64,000 nucleotides of DNA from Alitta virens. Lineage: Eukaryota; Annelida; Polychaeta; Phyllodocida; Nereididae. The notes under the pieces are model-generated. The model did no database searches, had not been told where the DNA came from, and saw only the letters and a program-made list of their open reading frames with translations. Positions 1 through 12,122 of the stretch are shown in pieces. Each line of letters starts with the position of its first letter. Within the stretch, counting starts at the first letter, position 1. Made by a program: the position numbers and the translations under genes. The stretch spans positions 4,134,001 through 4,198,000 of the forward strand of contig OW028573.1 of NCBI GenBank assembly GCA_932294295.1, given 5' to 3'.

Positions 1-3000
1 CAAAGCCCCCCTGACAAGACCAACTGTCTTTAGTAGGATTTGCAAGTTTACCTAAAAACCAGACTGCTTTCAACCAGTGACAAAGCTGATGTGAAAAACT
101 TCTTAGAAACACCATCGGATCATCTAAAAGCCCTCCAGCAACAATGTCGATTACTGCGCAGGAAGGATAAAGCATCAAGATTCTTCAAACGATTCTTGGG
201 GGAAATAAATAGTTAATGAAAGTCTCTTAAGACATTGCAACATGAGTTACCTGACGAATGCATCACCAGAAATCAAATATTACAAAAGACGCTCCTGCTA
301 CCAAATCTATTCCAGCTTATTTCAATTACAAGAGCTCTGAAAACCAGAAAGAAAGTTTCGACGGAAAAAAATATACCAAGAAAGCTAGGGGGAAGTGATG
401 ATCCCTGTCTGAAACCTGGTGGTAAATCATTAGCAATCATAACAGTACATTAGGAAATCACTCAAATAGCTATGGCAAGTACAGAGCGCCGTAAGACTCT
501 TCATCACAGTTAATGTTACAGTGGAGTTGCAGCAGGGCAACCTCCATCACATTCCAGCATCCCCGCATCATCATATGAGATCATCCTGTCTACTCAGACT
601 TCTCTAGTCCCTGCTATTTTGCAGACATCACCTCAGAGGCTGGGCATTTTGCTCGGCAGCTGTGCTCCTGTCTTAGACGTCAGAAGCCAATATCATAAAG
701 ACATAATGATGGGGAGTGAGATCTATGCTGTCCCGTCATTCTTCCAATTTCGAGATTGAAGAGGCAAATAGCCATGATACATTTCCTTCTAGATATTCCA
801 CAGATTTCCAGCAGGATATAAACTTGTGAGGGGTCTTGACAGTTTTTATTGCCAAGTAACAACCACATCTTCTATAAAGCTGTATATGTCATATCATAAA
901 GAAGGTAGTGAAATAAAAATCCTCATCATTCCGTAATAGACTCATCTTCTAATTATCCTATTCACAATCTTGCAGAAAGATGCGAAAAAAGGAAGACAAA
1001 ATAGGATAGTTTTTTTGTGTTTATTTTGTTGTTGCAAAATTACTTAAATTCCAATATGACACCAACAGTGTCACCAGATCACAGGGTACATACTCCAGGC
1101 TGAGTGTGTTACCTGAGAATAGCCTACAACCTACTTCACAGATTCCACATAAATGACACATTATATACAATAATGTATAAAAAAAAACACCCATGGTGTT
1201 AATTAATGCAGTCACTGAGTGTACGTTGCACCATGAGATGTATAGATCAAATCATACATCCATGGTTGTACCATGGAGTCACATTCACTGGTTAAAAATA
1301 CCCTCATCAGTGCATCTTCTGGTATTTTTCACCCAGCTGTCAGTGTCTTGTTGACTTCAAGGGAATTACACACATGACTTAGTTGCACTGACGTTATTCG
1401 GCTGGGTCCAGTGTAAGTCTCAGGAGGCGAAGGACAGATGGGCCAAGGTAGCTGAGTTGAGTTCTGGACAGAGACAAGCGTCCTCAGAATGACAAAACAG
1501 ATTACAGAGAGGCAGTTCCATTAAGGAGTTACTTAAAAATGGGGAAGAGAGGTGTGGTTCAGCAGCAGTAGGAGATGGCCAAGAGAAGGCATGACAGCAC
1601 CTATGCCAGTCAGCTATTGACCAGCTGGACGGGGAATTTCACAGATGCTGCCAGCGCCCCTCTTAACCCGGGCTCTTCCGACAGCCTAGCCCTGTCATCA
1701 ATCAACCTGCCTCCCTCTCCGAGTTGCTCAAGTTTGGCTGTGAGTTTGGAGCTGGTTGGAAGGCACACTAGATCATTGAAGACTGGAAGCACTGACCCGG
1801 CGCTAATGCCATGTCCTGGGAGCGTGTCGCAGCCACACAGAGCATCCTCTCAGCATCCCTTCCGCATCCCCCATCCCCGAACACCCGTTCCTTCATCAGC
1901 TCATCCCATGTTCCAGGGCCTCCTGCCCCCCACGTGCATAACAAATGATCATTCTAAACAAGCTCTGCGTAGAGGCTATCCCTCCTCTAGCCCCATACCT
2001 ACCAGGGGAGGCTCTGCTCCCACAGAGATCATTTAGGTACAGTAGTCATATTTAAGCCAGAGGGGTGTCAGCAGTGTCAGTATGGTGGAGGAACTACATT
2101 TGTCACAACTGTATCTCAGTTGCAAAGCATTCTGAGTCCACTGATTCATTACCAAGGCAACAGAGCATCTCATTAAGGTCAGATAGGACCCAAATGAGGA
2201 AGACATGGCACAGCACCAATCAATCACTATTTGTGTAGAACTGATGCAGCAATGCCATGAGAGACTAAAAGGACCTGAGTTTGCAGCCTGTGGCGAATCA
2301 CAGTCTTATTATTCATTGCTATGAATAAATGGTCATGGGTTGCCCAGAATATCAGTAGCCATCGTCTGATCACGTTAATAGGAGGCTCAGTGGGGATCCC
2401 TGCAGCTCGGCAGCAGGACAGACCTGTGAGGAAGGGAGGCAAGCAGGAGAACCAGTGATTTGTGTGGGACCATCTGAATTCCCGAGGCCTGTGCGACTCC
2501 TAGCCGCCCTTATCAATCACACACAGGGAACCAGTGCACATTGTCCTATTCGCTTGTTGCCGGCTCCTCACACTCCATAATAAGGTGGAGCGGCACCACG
2601 CAGAAGCACAGCTTTGTGAATTCTCCACCAGCAAACTGGACGGTCCCAACAAACCCAGGGATTTGTGGCGTTGTTTGCGAACACGGTTGTGATCCATGCC
2701 ACCTCTGACACTCGCAGTTGCAGTCCAATTCCCCAGACACTGAGAGATAGCCACACTGCCCCCATGTAATGTGGAACCAGGGCCCTCCATAAGGCAAGCC
2801 ATGGCAAAGCATCAGTGCTCTGCTCTATGGAAATCAGGGCTTATATTGCAAGTGACACTCATCTCTGCAGTCCCACTCATCCACACAGACAGCCAACTCC
2901 GCAAATCTTGTGTCGAAGACACTAAACCTCTTACAGGAGGTCCACAATGAAGAAGGAGGTGGACAATTCATTAATGGCAATGCAGTTATTGGCAACGCCC

Positions 3001-3200
3001 ACATAAGTTTACTCTCATATCTAATATGTGAATTTATCCATGTCGTTTTTGATAAACAACCGCTTTCTAAGAAAAGAGCGATCTTCAGACCAACCACGAA
3101 AATTACATGGTACAAAATGACTACACACATATATATAATCCAAAGACTGTCAGTGAAAATAAAGAGTGAGTTTTAAATCTATCAGTTTCACCGAATAACA
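1..3200. other. Intergenic, no gene recognised
   Basis: No open frame here resembles a known protein, and I see no convincing splice-flanked exons. The longest frame (1575-2036, 153 codons) is rich in Ser and Pro with no recognisable motif and looks like chance. The DNA is mixed unique sequence with several short TAAT-type motifs. Regulatory content is possible but cannot be shown from sequence alone. Confidence 0.5.
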
Positions 3201-3202
3201 TA

Positions 3203-3373
3203 CACTGCCAAGAAAAAGTTTGGAAAAAAATGTTTTTTCGTTATTTTTTATGGAATTTCATGGTTTTATTAACAAATGTAACACTGACTGGGTAAACAAA
3301 CACAAGAGAAAAGAATGTGATATGTACAAAACCATTAATTAGCAAAAACAAACTTGTTACAGTTCAAACTTTT
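3203..3373 (+). repeat. Left terminal inverted repeat of Tc1 element
   Basis: This 171-bp repeat begins CACTGCCAAGAAAAAGTTTG next to a TA dinucleotide. It matches the reverse complement of 4616-4786 with no difference that I can find. Such long repeats are unusual for Tc1 elements, many of which have much shorter ones. Confidence 0.95.
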
Positions 3374-3597
3374 AACCCATCAATAAAAAACACTTTTTGC
3401 AGCTGTCAAAGGTAGATGTTTTTTCACAGTATAGTGCACAAATTCGGTCCGAATATGCGTGACTGGTCATCCATATCTCTTCCATTGTGCACTTAAAACA
3501 CCTTGTAGACTAAACATTTTTCTTAAGTATCCAAACGGCCTAATTAATTTTGTCTAAACCTTAATTCTTAACTGGTCATTTTTCCAGTTAATTTTGA

Positions 3598-4587
3598 TTA
3601 AACCTTTTCCAGAAATTTCAACTGCAAATTGCCAAAAAGAAACAATTGACACTAGAAACTCGACAGTCTATAGTAGTTTTGAGAAATGAAGGATATAAGC
3701 TTGAAGATATAGCCAAAAAACTGGGTATATCTTTAAAGGGGGTCCATTATACCCTTACACGACATGGTGATACTGGCTCTATTAAGGATAAACATTGGAG
3801 TGGAAGGCCAAAATGCATCACTGCTCAAGAGGATAAATACATTCGGGTGTCTTCTCTGATGAACAGACGTTTAACTTCTCCTGAAATAGCTGCCTCCCTG
3901 AACAGCACTCGCCAGACACCAGTATGCACAGATACTGTGAGGAGACGACTCAGGAATGTGGGTCATCGAATAAAGAGGTTACAGTGGGCCAGAGACCACA
4001 AAAATTGGAGCATTGATGATTGGAATCAGGCACTCTGGACTGATGAATCAAAATTTGACGTGTTTGGATCCAAGAGGAAAACGTTTGTCAGACGCAGGAG
4101 CAATGAGAAGATGATGGATGCCTGTTTAACACCTTTCGTCAAACACGGTGGTGGAAATGTGATGATATGGGGTTGTTTTGGGAATGGTAGAGTTGGCAAC
4201 CTGTTCCAAATCAAAGGAATACTTGACCAGAGAGGCTATCATTCCATCCTGCAGCGACAAGCAATCCCATCTGGACAGCGAGTGATTGGGCGCAACTTCA
4301 TTATGCAACAAGATAATGACCCTAAACATACGTCAAAGCTCTGCACAACATATTTGGAAAAGAAAGAAGCAGCTGGGATACTATCAGTTATGAAATGGCC
4401 AGCACAATCGCCCGACCTAAATCCAATAGAGCTTTTATGGGAGCAGCTTGATCGGAAAGTCCGGGAAAAGTGTCCAACAAGCCAATCTGACATGTGGAAC
4501 CTTTTGCAACAGGCTTGGAATGAAATCACACCTGAATATCTCACCAAACTCACTGCCAGAATGCCCAAGATTTGTAAAGCACTCTAG
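3598..4587 (+). CDS. Tc1-like transposase (probably inactive)
   Basis: DDE transposase that would cut and paste the surrounding element in the nucleus. The frame is open from a stop at 3595-3597 to TAG at 4585-4587. An N-terminal helix-turn-helix is visible (IAKKLGISLKGVHYTL), followed by a GRPK-type linker and the DDE domain. Counting from the TTG at 3646, the acidic residues are D133 (WTDESKFD), D223 (QQDNDPKHTS) and E262 (SPDLNPIELLW), with 38 residues between the last two. Two oddities stand out. There is no ATG in frame between the upstream stop and the conserved N-terminus; the first in-frame Met is deep inside, at residue 72. The segment joining the DNA-binding and catalytic parts runs directly from LRNVGH into RLQWARDH and lacks roughly 16-18 residues usual in Tc1 proteins. 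The start coordinate given is simply where the frame opens. Confidence 0.85.
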   Translation, partial: LNLFQKFQLQIAKKKQLTLETRQSIVVLRNEGYKLEDIAKKLGISLKGVHYTLTRHGDTGSIKDKHWSGRPKCITAQEDKYIRVSSLMNRRLTSPEIAASLNSTRQTPVCTDTVRRRLRNVGHRIKRLQWARDHKNWSIDDWNQALWTDESKFDVFGSKRKTFVRRRSNEKMMDACLTPFVKHGGGNVMIWGCFGNGRVGNLFQIKGILDQRGYHSILQRQAIPSGQRVIGRNFIMQQDNDPKHTSKLCTTYLEKKEAAGILSVMKWPAQSPDLNPIELLWEQLDRKVREKCPTSQSDMWNLLQQAWNEITPEYLTKLTARMPKICKAL

Positions 4588-4615
4588 CTGCAAAGGGTGT
4601 TTTTTTTTATGAATC

Positions 4616-4786
4616 AAAAGTTTGAACTGTAACAAGTTTGTTTTTGCTAATTAATGGTTTTGTACATATCACATTCTTTTCTCTTGTGTTTGTTTACCCA
4701 GTCAGTGTTACATTTGTTAATAAAACCATGAAATTCCATAAAAAATAACGAAAAAACATTTTTTTCCAAACTTTTTCTTGGCAGTG
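4616..4786 (-). repeat. Right terminal inverted repeat of Tc1 element
   Basis: Inverted copy of 3203-3373, ending GGCAGTG before the flanking TA at 4787-4788. It starts 28 bp after the transposase stop codon, so the element has almost no separate 3' untranslated region. Confidence 0.95.
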
Positions 4787-5194
4787 TATATCAGTAATTA
4801 TGATGGTTAACTTCGACAAAGGTGACACCATTGAACTGTGAAATCGGATCAGTTTGTTAAGCTGTGCAGGTTGCACTACTACACCATACCTATTTCGTCA
4901 CAACAACTGCCTAAAAAGGAAACGTTTTAGCAAAGAATTGTACAATAGCATCGTGTTTCCCATACTATATCAAACAAATTACTGACAATGCAGGCTTTGA
5001 AAGAAAAACTGCCACCATCGAAGCCCATTTATCTTACAGGACTAAATTGGGCAATGCTTGTCTAAAGTTACAAAGGGGTTTTTTTTTTTGCGAGACTTAG
5101 CCTCACTGCACTCAGATTCACTTGCAAGGAAATAGACAAAACGTGCAGCAGTGCTGCAATCCCAGTAATCCATCTTTAGTGCTCTTTTTTGTAA

Positions 5195-5363
5195 AGCGGA
5201 GGTCAGCTCATGTGAATGACCTGGGTTCGATTCCAATGATAGACTTGGAAACTAAACTCCAGGTGACGTCATGTGAATCCGGGACACTCACTGGCTAATG
5301 TAGTCCATCAGCCAATGGGAGTCCTGGATTCACGTGAGGTCCTCTGCAGCATAGTTTCCAAGT
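5195..5363 (+). repeat. SINE-like element: tRNA B-box followed by a hairpin
   Basis: A perfect RNA polymerase III B-box (GGTTCGATTCC, about 5224-5234) lies in a tRNA-like context. It is followed by a 121-bp imperfect foldback at 5243-5363: ACTTGGAAACTA at its start pairs with TAGTTTCCAAGT at its end, and the inner segments GTGAATCC/GGATTCAC also pair. No clear A-box is seen, so the head is probably truncated or diverged. Confidence 0.5.
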
Positions 5364-5812
5364 ATATGAAATTGGCTGTAAACTACACCCTGATGTTGAC
5401 TTTTTAACACCTGTACAATATACATGTAATATGAAGTTCCTTTGTAATTGTACATAACGTTCATACCGAGGCAAGTGAAATTCCATTAATTCATGATGCA
5501 TGGTTTCCAGATATTTGCCATACATCATTATGTCTGCCATCGATAAAATACCGAATAAGTTGGGAAGTTCTTATCAACATCCCTGAGATATCTGGAACTC
5601 CATTGCATGTAACACAGAACAGCCATCGGCTTGCCTTGCAGCACAGGGTTAGATTCCAGTTTTGATACCAAATCCACCTTGTATGAACAATGACACATAA
5701 ATCGACATAAACATGAAAGTGATCTGCAGACCCCAACACCTCTGTATTACACGCATGCCAGCAATGTTTCGTGCTTTGGATCTAAGTGGCGTGCAAACCA
5801 AATGAGCATCGG

Positions 5813-5890
5813 ATTGGCAAAACATTGAAGGGCAAAATGGATGACACAGCCATTGGCAAAACATTGAACGGCAAAATGGATGACACAGCC
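5813..5890. repeat. Two-copy 39-bp tandem repeat
   Basis: A 39-bp unit beginning ATTGGCAAAACATTGAA is repeated twice head to tail with a single mismatch (AAGGGC versus AACGGC). It creates a repetitive open frame that should not be read as a gene. Confidence 0.85.
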
Positions 5891-8800
5891 ATTATGTGCA
5901 GGGCAAGCAGATTGAGACACACAATTAAAGATGGCCCGGACAATTTGGTTTATGGGAGTTTGAGGGGAGTGGCAATGAGACTTCTCCAGAGTTATAGGGC
6001 AAAGTCTTAAGGCTGAGCTGATTTTAAGAGGTCATTAGGTGAGACTTAACAGGGAGGTCACATCAGCCACCAGCTTTGCAGGATCCAGGGGGAATAGCAG
6101 AGGTGGGAAGGGATTAGAAAACAGGGGTCCAGATATTGCCAGTGGCTAGAGCCTCTGCATTGACCACCATTTAGGTAAAGGGCTGCAGGACACTGTAGGC
6201 CAAGGCATGATAAATTGATGCAGCTGATCACCAAAGAATCCAAGGCTTCTGAGACTGAGACGATGGTATCTCAGAAACCAACATCCACGCGACCACTCTC
6301 GATACCAAAGCACATTGTTTCTGGGCAGACTCTCAACACAAGTCTCATACATTATTGATAGGTCCTCCAGCAGTCTGACCAAATGGAAATGTACGATTCC
6401 TCAAGACTTGATCAGGAATACTTGAGGCACTGGCAGGGACCGTCAACAGGGACAGGTCCTTATTCACTGTGGCCAGCATATTCATAAATGTCAGGGCAGA
6501 GTAAATGTTTTATGCTATGTGCTTAGGGACCACCATGAAGACATTCATATCAATCGTGCTCCTTGCTTGGCTCTGTCAGTCGCCTGAATAATCGCCGACT
6601 TGCCGCTCGCCATTACCACATTCTTCCTCCTTACTGCATCTTTGATCAAGTCAACCAATGTTCCCTCACAATACACAGCCCGGTGCTACTGTCTTTGCCG
6701 CTTTGAGATTACCTTGCAAAGGATCAATTAATCACACCGAAGATTCCAGCAATAGGGCGAAGTATGAAAAATCCCCATATAAACATGCCTCATGAAAAGG
6801 ATGCTGCAGGCAGGGATTGTGATCAAGTCTCATATCTTGAGTCAGCTTATGTACTTCTAATACTGCAGACAAGATACATCAATCCAGGAGCAATAGCAGC
6901 CTCTTGAGAGGCCTCAGTGAAGAGGCCCTGCCATAAGCATAGGCTAATCTCCCTCAGTAGATCAGTCTTATGATTTCCATATAACTCATAAGAAAGACAA
7001 TGAAAACAAAGAGGTTTCTCTCATTTATCAATCAAAAAGGCAAACATTATATTGCAGTTTTCACATAGCTTAGAAACTGGCCTGAAACATTACTTAACGT
7101 CAATATAATTCCAGGCCTGCTTGCCAACTCCTACCTGCTAATTGGTCTGAATTAAAACGCTGCCTAATAGACAGTAAGCACGTCAGAGTGTGACTTGAAG
7201 CTGCAAAGAATGCGCTAAGGCAAGTTTTCCTTTTAAAAGCAAACTCAAAATGCCTTCCACGTCATGCAAAATGAGAACTGTAATCACATGCATCATGCCT
7301 ATGAGCGAATTTCATGTTAGGAATTCATTGGGCATGATGTGGAAAAAATATCGGTGTATGGTTAATTACAAGGCATTCTAGGTTTGGAAGGCTGTCGTTC
7401 AGTGCAAAATTCCATCCCTGTCTTCTAAAAAAGGGAGGCAAAACACAGGTTGAGAAGGTTCATAGGAGGTTCTAACGGTAGCTGTAGCCAAGGGAGCTTG
7501 TTAACAAGCCCCCTGTTATCAAGGGTGGCATGTCTTACAGTTAAAATCTTTAAATTCTGTTAAGTGCACCAAGGGTGTATCACAAGGGTCAATCCTTCTT
7601 AGCAATGCCAGCCAATCATCCTGTCTAAGAGATTTACACCTAGTATTCAGAAACAGGTTCGAGACTGATGCCAAGACTGCCATCGAGTAATTGCGACTGC
7701 AGCAGTGAGATAAACACGAGAGTTACGTGTGACAAACAGGAGGGCAAACAGAAAGGCGTTACCATGGCAAAGGGGCAACCGAGCTTCCCCAATTGGCGCC
7801 GATAGCAACACCTGTTTCCTGTCATTTCCTCGTCGTTACAGTGTCTTCCTGGCAGGACCTGCCAGTCCCAGCCAGATATTAGGAGACAGTCCTTCACCAA
7901 AGCAATCAATGCATTTCGCTCAGTGCTTCGGAACAGCACAAAATGCCAGGGAGACACTTCACCTCAGCTCTATCGATCAAGCTGCCACCACATCTAAAGT
8001 CCCAGCAACAAAGCCCACAAAACACGAAGATAAAGACCAACAGATCCCAACATACAACACCACAAGAAAAGATGTTGCTGCCACTTGACATCAAAGGTGA
8101 AAGTGATCATCGGCCTCATCCCTTCCAAACCTCGCACAATTGTAGAATACATACAGAACAGCAGCCAGGTCGCATTGCAAAAGAGTAGCCTATGACTCAA
8201 TGTGCTCCAAGCAACACATAGAAGAACTCACAACACAGCATTGAGATAACCTGGCCAAGGCAGGAGGAGGAAATAAGGAAGCCTCAGAAAACCACGCAGT
8301 TGGAATAGGGCAAACCCTTCTGAAGCCACTAACAGCCATCTTCATTAATATCCTGCTGCTGAAAAACACTGCTGGTGGGACATGCACTTCCCACGCCTTC
8401 CTGTTATCCGAGGAAGGTGGCAGGTAAGATGAGTAATCAGTAGTAGTATGAACAAGCCTCATTAATTGCAGAAAAAGCCATGGGCAACCAGAAGCAGTTA
8501 TACACTAACTTTTAAAAACTTTTCCACTGCCTCACCAGCAGTTCGGTTGATAGGAATTGACAGATGGGCTGACCCAGTGGAAGCGGATTTGGTGGTCATC
8601 CAGCTGAGCCAGAGGGGTGGTAGGAAGCAGGCAGCACTGGCTGAATGCAATCAAAACCCCATCGAGCAGAAAAAAGCTAGAGAAAACCAGAGTTGTAGGG
8701 CAGTCGCAAACATCTCAGCGTGCCATCATGGTAGCCCGGGAGCAGTCTTCGTCCAGTCTACCATGCCTACTGAGGCCCTTAAAACTCACTGTCCTCCAGG

Positions 8801-9049
8801 TTACTGCATTGGTTTACTCACCAACTCCCAAAAAAAGAAGCCATCAGGCTCGGAATTGCTTTGTCAGGCACCAGCTAGGGACAGTAAACAGGGAGACATG
8901 ACTAAGGGTTTGTGAGGACATAGCTCATTGTGGTTGAGGAGTTGGCACAGTCAGTGGGCTGCGTCGTTAACGTGTCAAAGACGCCCTTCAGCCCGGTCCA
9001 AATGAAGCAGTCTCATCTCCCTGACTAAGGACCCTGCAGCATCAGCAAC

Positions 9050-9073
9050 CAGCAGCAGCAGCAGCAGCAGCAG
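9050..9073. repeat. (CAG)8 microsatellite
   Basis: Eight uninterrupted CAG triplets. Similar AGC-rich clusters lie at 12093-12122 and 15113-15163. None sits in a recognisable coding frame. Confidence 0.9.
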
Positions 9074-12000
9074 GTCGTGCTGATGTCTCCCAGGATGGAT
9101 CACCTCGTCATTATGGACACTCGCTATTGTCTGTCCACTCACTCCATTCTTCACAGCTCAGATTTGATGTCAGTGAAGCAGAATATATGAGCCAGAGCCC
9201 CTCATAGCCCACCATAGCCTTTCCATGGGCCTGTATGGCTTTGTTATAAGGCAGTCGTCTCGTATCAAGGTGGTCGTGAGTCCAGCGCCAAACGCCCTAT
9301 CAAATCCCACTTTCTGGCACTTTGATATCTCTCGCTGCTCCCTGCGGACTCGCACTGACCAATAAGTCTTCTTTGTCCCATCACATATTTTTGCAGTGTC
9401 AAACCTTCTAAACGACTCTTGCGATCCGCCAACTCAGCACAAGCTCGCGTGACTTTCTCTAATATACAACTAAACTGCTGGTGTTGGCAGTGTACTCTCC
9501 CTATGCAACACAACCCAGGCGATTTGCAAGACTAGAGCCACTCACAATTACTCGCATGTTCTTGTATGGAGCCCTCTCGTGTTTCTACTGCGTTTATCAA
9601 TGCAAAGAGCTCAAAGCAGGCAGCGCACCTCGCTTTCCTCGCATCTCAATTTTACAACACTCAGTATATAACACTGAAAAAGCAGGCAGACTTCTTGGTG
9701 ATTTCCATTCACAGCTGTCATCCAAAAGCTGGGTGTTAATCAAGAACAATATCTGAATCTGCACAAGTCTGAAAAGTCATTGCCTTTCTAATTGCATCCC
9801 CTTCTGCTTTCATTCTCTGCTCGCATCGCATGTGTCAATTTATTTCAGCCATCTCATGCCTTAAGACGATGAGAAACGACGCAGCCAGAGAGTCAAGATA
9901 CATCGACATTAATTACGCAGCTAAAGCGCGTCATTTTGTAGCTGCTGGCCATTCTAACGGGAACACCAGCATTAATTCAGGATTTAGAAAGAGATTGGAG
10001 ATTTCAACTTATTATCAACCTGTGAGGAGAGACAAGTCTCGGGAGCAGGTGATTAGGGAATCGGCATGAGGAGCAAATGGAGGGGAGCCAGTGGGGTGCC
10101 TTGTGTGATTCCAGGGAATTAATATGAGCACAGGGAAGCTGCGGAGCTTTGTAAGAAACAATCAAACGGCCATGAATGATGACTGTAGAAAGAAGCATCA
10201 ATCAGCAGTGCATTAAGCCAGAGGCGTCCTTCCTCATCTGCATATTCATAACCCCCAAGACGACGTTGTGGGGCGCCTCCTCCATCCACCACTGGTCATT
10301 AATCACCGTTCTATTACATCAACACTGAGCCAAACCTTGTCACAACTTCTAAACTCTCACTATATCCTCTGCGTCTTCATAAGGAGTCACCCATGAATTT
10401 AGGTCTTATAACACCTCGTTGCATGATCTACGTGCTCAGGTCTAGCAGAAGATTCGCACTGGTTCCACTTTGAAAACTTCACACCTGTGAAGTCAAAAAC
10501 GTGTGATACTAGAATTATAACCATGTCAAAACGATCTAGTTGTTTACATATAGTCTCCAGTGGTACCTAGAGAGAATTCACTTGCAGAAAAGGCAACGAC
10601 GGTCTGTATAACAAGCGGAGGGACTCCACAGATGCATTTTGTCACAGGTCAGAGGTATAAAATGTCTGTGGCTCCTCCTTGAAGACGAAAACCGTCATCA
10701 AATGTAGCCAGAGGGGGAGGCTGTCTACACGGAAGCTGTCTGTGCACTTACATTAAGGCGGGCATTGGGTGAATGCGGAAGAGGGAGGTAAGCGGGTCGT
10801 CAAATTGCTCCAAGGCTGGATATCAGCAGAGGCCGCGATCTCTGTTGACACTGGCAGCTGTAGCACCTGAGCAGAATGGCCCTGCAGCAACAGGATGGCA
10901 TGGCCTCTTCATGCATAGTCATCACCTCAAAGGCTCAAGCAAGACCCGATGCTCAACTTTATTGCATATATTCAGCACCAGCACGCCGTTGGATATCAAA
11001 GTATTCTAACACATTGTGACAAACGCAGTAGGGGGAAATTAAGAGAAAATGCAACGGGATAGAAACGCTCATATGCTATTGTATATAACCCAACTATTAG
11101 CAAAATCAAGGTGACAGGAGGCAATTGCCTGAAGGTTGGGGCGTAAGATCATCCCAATGCCGCACACCACTTTTTCTGGGGCCTGACGTGGGCTAATGTT
11201 CGTCAAGCAAACTCGCTACTTTAATACCAAGAGGTGACAAGTCATCTCCACTCATATCTGCGCTATGACCCTGACTCGAATCTGGCAAATATCAGCTGAC
11301 ATGCTATTAATTGTGCACGTCATCAGACCGCCCCAGAAATCAAATTTACTCGCAGCCTAGACGTCTGAAGCTGCTCTCGAGTGTCACCATCTCCCTAACT
11401 TATTCATGAGCTCACGTCAAAATACCAGCGAGCCAGCCATTAAATTGAAATTTACTGCACTTCATATCCATATCTTTATTCTTATAGATTTAATCCCCCA
11501 TCTGATCAGGACTAGGGCAGGTTATATGGAATATATGGCAACATAGCTCCAGACTGTTATTGCCTAGATATGTACAGCAAAGATTCACTATTATACGTAT
11601 CTACTGCATAAGTACTATTAGAGCACTGAAGAGTAAACTACTCTAATGGCTCTTAAGACTCGTGAGTATTTTTCCCTCAGTAATTTCGCTCATGGCAAAG
11701 TCCAAAGCAGGTCTGATATCTAAGGAAGCTTCTGCAGGAGTGAAGCAGGACCTTTCATGCAATTTAGCGGAAGACCATCGCAGACTCCAGCACCGCATGC
11801 TCACAACTTCTTTGTGAATGGCAAATGATTGCCAAGGGCAGACCCAGTTATTACGTGACAAAACACCAAAGCTTGCAGCTTTTAACTGGCCCTGTGTGTG
11901 ATGGAAGGGGACACAAAGAGCAGAAACGAGTCAGCTGGATGTGGTTTGGGGGAGGGGGACCAGAACAGCTTTTACTACCATCCATTACACCAGCCTCCTA

Positions 12001-12092
12001 CCGCATGACTCCAAACGACCTTGTTACCAGTTACTCCACAATCAGGGCCCTTGTGCAATCTTGTGCTAGCCGCTGGCCACTAACAACTTTGT

Positions 12093-12122
12093 AGCAGCAG
12101 CAGCAGCAGTACAGCAGCAGCA
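12093..12122. repeat. Interrupted (AGC)n microsatellite
   Basis: AGC triplets interrupted once by TAC. No coding context is visible. Confidence 0.8.

Larger units (their letters stand above)
3203..4786 (+). mobile_element. Tc1-type DNA transposon, DD38E catalytic spacing
   Basis: This is a complete 1,584-bp element flanked by TA on both sides (3201-3202 and 4787-4788), the Tc1/mariner target duplication. It has 171-bp terminal inverted repeats (3203-3373 and 4616-4786) that appear identical base for base, so the copy is young. It encodes a single transposase on the plus strand. The catalytic triad is spaced DD38E rather than the usual Tc1 DD34E. DD38E is the spacing reported for the 'Intruder' family of animal Tc1 relatives, and membership in that family is an inference from spacing only. 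Both the transposase start and its linker look damaged, so this copy is probably non-autonomous. Confidence 0.93.

Noticed and set aside
1575..2036. 153-codon open frame on the plus strand
   Set aside because: Ser/Pro-rich with no recognisable domain, overlapped by another open frame on the opposite strand, and no flanking splice or promoter signals that I trust.
8466..8915. 149-codon open frame on the plus strand
   Set aside because: No family resemblance, ordinary base composition and another long frame in an adjacent register; consistent with chance in moderately GC-rich DNA.
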